Positions 60,249-64,000 of a DNA stretch of 64,000 nt are shown in pieces. Where the stretch lies: the NCBI RefSeq assembly GCF_046630445.1, contig NC_092333.1, positions 333,819,501 to 333,883,500 of the forward strand. Reading direction: 5' to 3'. The notes below the pieces were generated by a model that saw nothing but the letters and a program-made list of their open reading frames with translations, did no database searches and was not told the DNA's origin. Numbering within the stretch: the first letter of the stretch is position 1; every line of letters starts with the position of its first letter. The DNA is from Rutidosis leptorrhynchoides. Taxonomy: Eukaryota > Streptophyta > Magnoliopsida > Asterales > Asteraceae. Both the position numbers and the translations under genes were made by a program.

Positions 60249-61002
60249 TGTGACAACCCGGAAATTTCCAACCAAATTTAAACTTTAATCTTTATATGTT
60301 TCTGACACGATAAGCAATATTTGTTAAGTTAAATTTCAAGAATTTTAAACTATGTTCATACATTCATTCAACCTCGACCAAGTTCCAACGATTCACGAAC
60401 CATTAAATGAATATGATTATATATGTATATGTGTATATATATTTTAACTTGAAACGTAAACAAAATATTAGATTAAATACTTTATATGATTGTATCTATT
60501 TCAAAATGTTTATCAATAGAATTAGAAGATAAGATCAAATGACTGAATTATCAGATATATTGAATTATGATTACAAGTCTCTGTTGAAATGCCCACGTGA
60601 TTTGAGAAATCTTTTCATTTTAACAATATTCGGAAAATGGTAAAGTGATTTATAAATATGAACAAATTGTCAATCATTGAGAACTAGACAAAGGATAGTG
60701 GAAGATTGAATCTCATAAAAACTCGATTGATCTATTTAGTTTCAAACGTACAAAAACATTTTCAGTTTAAAAAGAACTTTATTATTAAAACGTATATAAC
60801 TTTTATAAATATCTAGAACCACTTTTGACAACTCATTACTTAACTAGTATGATAAAGATAACGATATTTATATTTTATTTTATTAAATATATATAACGAT
60901 TTAAATTAATATTATATATATTTATACGCGTATTATACGTACATAGTTTTATACTTTTACTATACTTAAACTTTACCTTTACTTTATTTTTACTTTACTT
61001 TA

Positions 61003-61156
61003 ACTTTAATAATTCATATTTTAATAATTCACTTTAATAATTCATACTTTAATAATTCACTTTAATAATTCATACTTTAATAATTCACTTTAATAATTCA
61101 TACTTTAATAATTCACTTTAATAATTCATACTTTAATAATTCACTTTAATAATTCA
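61003..61156. repeat. ACTTTAATAATTCAT tandem repeat
   Basis: A unit of about 28 bp made of two half-units (ACTTTAATAATTC with AT or A between) is repeated about five times just upstream of the TATA box. Confidence 0.92.
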
Positions 61157-61165
61157 AAAATCTAT

Positions 61166-61173
61166 TATAAATA
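61166..61173 (+). promoter_or_regulatory. TATA box of the Gypsy-C LTR
   Basis: TATAAATA immediately after the tandem repeat, in the usual LTR promoter position. Confidence 0.6.
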
Positions 61174-62564
61174 GAATTCAATAGGTTTCATTTTTTCATA
61201 GAAACTTGAAAATAGTTTTCTCTATACTCTCTCAATCGATTTACATATATATATTTACTCCGTATTATCTCAAGATATTATTAGTATACATAAAATATTA
61301 CAACGGAGTGCTGTCCGAGTGATTTCGAAGTTGTTTTTTCGAGTGGGATAGGATTAAGGAAATTATGGGTTATAGCTATGGAGGTGATTGAGTATGGTTC
61401 ATGGGTATGCTCGTGAGGTCAATATAGTGTTTATCATCTCCGTTGCGTTTACGTACCTTTCCTGCAATATTGAATCTCAATATTGATATGTGAGTACTCA
61501 TAATTTAATTTTTACATACTAATAGTGTATCCCTTCCTAGTGCTCGAGTATATAGGATTATGCATGCTTGTACTTTTGATATTGCCATTAGATAGGTTAT
61601 GTTGATTCCTGAATTAGTTACATATACGATTGAGATAAGGTATAAGATATGCATGTCGTTGGAAAGCTAGCGAAAAATAGTTGAATTTTGGTTTAAGAAT
61701 CACTTGAATCCAAGTAAAGGTTAGAAAGTTATGAAATAAACAAATTGCATAATTAATTTCGTAATTAAAATTGCTGATGATAATTAGTGAACTAATTTTT
61801 TGGGTTATAAAAAGTGGTTATTTGGATTCTACTCGTCGAGTAGATGAATTTTCATATAAAGCACGTCTCGTTTCGTTGAACGGTTGTCAAGTTATGGACA
61901 AAAGAAGTTTTGCAAATTTTGATGAAATGTCGAAACGGGAACTGAAATTCTCGCTGATCTGCGTTGTTTCATATATAAAAAAAATACCACTGAATTCTTT
62001 GCTGTAAGGTCTAACAAACGACTCTGGCCGTTTGTCAATTCGAGTCTCGACGATTTTTCTAAAAATCATCAAAGTTGACGGTTTGGTCACATTTTAAAAT
62101 TCTAAAAAGAGCTGAAACTTTTTTATTTAAAAATGTCAGTTTTGTATCAGTTGTCATGGTCGGCTTGATATGTGTTTACTCTTGCCAAAAATCATGTTAT
62201 ATCTTTGTGGTAACGAGAATTTGTAGGCTTTGACCGTTTGTCAATACGAGTTTTGAGGAATTTTCTAAAAATCTCCAAAGTAGGCTACTCGGTCACTTTT
62301 GTAAATTTATTAAAGCTGAAAAATTAACTCTGAAACGCCGAAAACACGTTGGCAACTACGAGTTGTCTAGATTTAGTTTACTTCTGTAATATTTATGCTT
62401 AATCTTTTTGGTAATGTGTAACTTTTATCTTTAGCCGTTTATCAATCGGAGTTCCGATAATTTTTCTAAAAATAGCTGAAGTGGCCCGTTTAGTCATGTT
62501 TGATCGAAAATCATTTTTGCATAAGTTATTATATATTTGCATTCGACCTCATTTTTACTTTGAC

Positions 62565-62635
62565 CTTTGACTTTTGACTTTAACCTTTGACTTTTGACTT
62601 TGAACTTTGACTTTTCCTGTTAACTTTTCAGTTAA
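62565..62635 (+). promoter_or_regulatory. Cluster of TTGAC motifs
   Basis: Six TTGAC cores within about 60 bp (TTTGACC and TTTGACT forms). TTGAC is the core of the W-box bound by plant WRKY factors. The cluster lies downstream of the TATA box, so a regulatory role is uncertain; it may only be a simple repeat. Confidence 0.35.
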
Positions 62636-63776
62636 CTTTTTGTGTTGATTTTCTCTAAAAAAAAAAAAAAAAAAAAACCTAAAATACTATTTTATGATTA
62701 TGAAACCATTTGTGTTACGTTGTTTCACACGTCACCTTTTACTAGAATCTTAATTGAGCATGAGTAATATAACATGTTACTATACTGTAGAGTCAGACTC
62801 GAGCTATAGGATAGGATTACACTATGACCTGACCTAAATTGCTATATAAATATTGGCCAACATATAAATATATATAATTAATATAGGTTCGTGAATCCGA
62901 GGCCAACCTTGCAGTTGTTCAATGACGTTATATGTATTTTTATTACGAAATACAGTACGGTGAGTTTCATTTTCCTTTTTACCCTTTATATTTTTGGGAC
63001 TGAGAATACATGCGCTTTTATAAATGTTTGACGAAATAGACACAAGTAATTGAAACTACATTCTATGGTTGAATTATCGAAATCGAATATGCCCCTTTTT
63101 ATTAAAGTCTGGTAATCTAAGAATTAGGGAACAGACACCCTAATTGACGCGAATCCTAAAGATAGATCTATTGGGCCTAACAAACCCCATCCAAAGTACC
63201 GGATGCTTTAGTACTTCGAAATTTATATCATGTCCGAAGGAGGATCCCGGAATGATAGGGGATATTCTTATATGCATATTGTTAATGTCGGTTACCAGGT
63301 GTTCACCATATGAATGATTATTTTTGTCTCTATGCATGAGACGTATATTTATGAGAACTGCAAATGAAATTCTTGTGGTCTATTAAAATGATGGAAATAA
63401 ATGATTATGATAAACTAATGAACTCACCAACCTTTTGGTTGACACTTTAAGGCATGTTTATTCTCAGGTGTTAAAGAAATCTTCCGCTGTGCATTTGCTC
63501 ATTTTAAAGATATTACTTGGAGTCTTTCATAGCATATTTCGAAGAACGTTGCATTCGAGTCATTGAGTTCATCAAAGATTATTATTAAATCTATTTATAG
63601 TTGGATAGTGGATATTATGAAATGGTATGCATGCCTGTCAATTTTCGATGTAAAGAAAGATTGTCTTTTAAAAACGAATGCAATGTTTGTAAAATGTATC
63701 ATATAGAGGTCAAATACCTCGCAATGTAATCAACTATTGTGAATCGTTTATAATGTATATGAACGGGTCCTTTCAG

Positions 63777-63789
63777 TTGGTATCAGAGC
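63777..63789 (+). other. Gypsy-C primer-binding site
   Basis: TTGGTATCAGAGC, a perfect Met-tRNA primer site two bases after the LTR. The remaining bases to 64000 are leader. Confidence 0.88.
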
Positions 63790-64000
63790 GATGGTCTTAG
63801 CGAACCAGGTCTGCATTAGTGTGTCTAACAGATAAGTCGATAGGATGCATTAGTGAGTCTGGACTTCGACCGTGTCTGCATGTCAATAGTTTTGCTTATC
63901 ATTTTGTGTCAAAAATTAACTACTTATCATCCTCAGGAAATTACCTGCTTATCATTTTTAGTCTAAGACACGTCTTGCTGCATTGATTGCATGAATAGTG

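Larger units (their letters stand above)
60249..63775 (+). repeat. Gypsy-C 5' LTR
   Basis: 3,527 bp. The last 900 bp show clear similarity to the Gypsy-A LTR (for example AGGGAACAGACACCCTAATT near 63126). It holds a tandem repeat (61003-61156), a TATAAATA box (61166-61173), a TTGAC cluster (62565-62635) and a poly-A run near 62657-62677. Confidence 0.85.
60249..64000 (+). mobile_element. Gypsy-C: chromovirus, 5' LTR and leader only
   Basis: It begins TGTGACAACCCGG after AAAAC. The LTR ends GGTCCTTTCA at 63775, followed by a Met-tRNA primer site and a leader that aligns with the leader of Gypsy-A (GCATTAGTGAGTCTGGACTT block). It is therefore related to Gypsy-A but a distinct family. It continues past the right edge; no ORF is reached. 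Confidence 0.85.

Noticed and set aside
61771..62007. 78-codon frame in the Gypsy-C LTR
   Set aside because: It lies inside noncoding LTR sequence without motif or start context.

Overview
This is plant nuclear DNA: AT-rich, intron-style splice signals, no bacterial gene organisation, and almost every base can be assigned to LTR retrotransposons. The families (Tekay/Del-type chromoviruses with LTRs over 3 kb, an Athila element with an Asp-tRNA primer site, two Ty1/copia elements) point to a eudicot with a large, repeat-rich genome; an Asteraceae species is my impression from the LTR sequences, not something I can prove. I see no ordinary host gene, tRNA, rRNA or CRISPR array.

The window is a set of insertions within insertions, and the breakpoints can be read from 5-bp target duplications. 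A badly degraded ORF of unknown family (1528-2167, 10525-11667, 17021-17090) is the oldest layer. It follows an Athila/Tat-like LTR remnant (1-1527). It is split by Copia-1 (2168-10519, duplication ATGGT, near-identical LTRs) and by a reverse-oriented solo LTR (11668-13042 plus 17014-17015, duplication CCCAG). The solo LTR is itself split by Copia-2 (13043-17008, duplication GTTAT).

At 17091 an old chromovirus, 'Gypsy-A old', begins. Its 5' LTR is split by a younger copy of the same family, 'Gypsy-A young' (17410-39238, duplication TTAAC). The reverse transcriptase of the young copy is split by another Tekay-like element, 'Gypsy-B' (24865-33588, duplication AATGC). The interior of the old copy resumes at 42244 and is broken inside gag by an Athila element (44533 onward). 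The Athila 3' LTR is broken at 60249 by a third chromovirus, 'Gypsy-C', which runs off the right edge. The far ends of Gypsy-A old, Athila and Gypsy-C lie outside the window.

The most interesting content is in Gypsy-A. Between the 5' LTR and gag both copies carry two extra same-strand reading frames: an acidic, Glu/Pro-rich protein (about 195-204 codons) and a protein with an N-terminal F-box, a Sel1-like segment and a Cys-containing tail resembling plant At2g35280-type F-box proteins. Most of their premature stops differ between the copies, so the ancestor probably had both frames open. A third, nearly identical piece of the F-box ORF lies reversed inside the Athila element (55253-55499). 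The Athila element also keeps two open 3' frames although its gag-pol is riddled with stops: a small basic Cys-rich ORF (53794-54210) and an ATHILA ORF-1/env-like gene with a predicted phase-0 intron (55620-57641).

All gag-pol genes seen here are broken by stops, frameshifts, deletions or insertions, so nothing in the window looks able to transpose on its own. Lineage names and functions come from motif reading only; no database search was possible.
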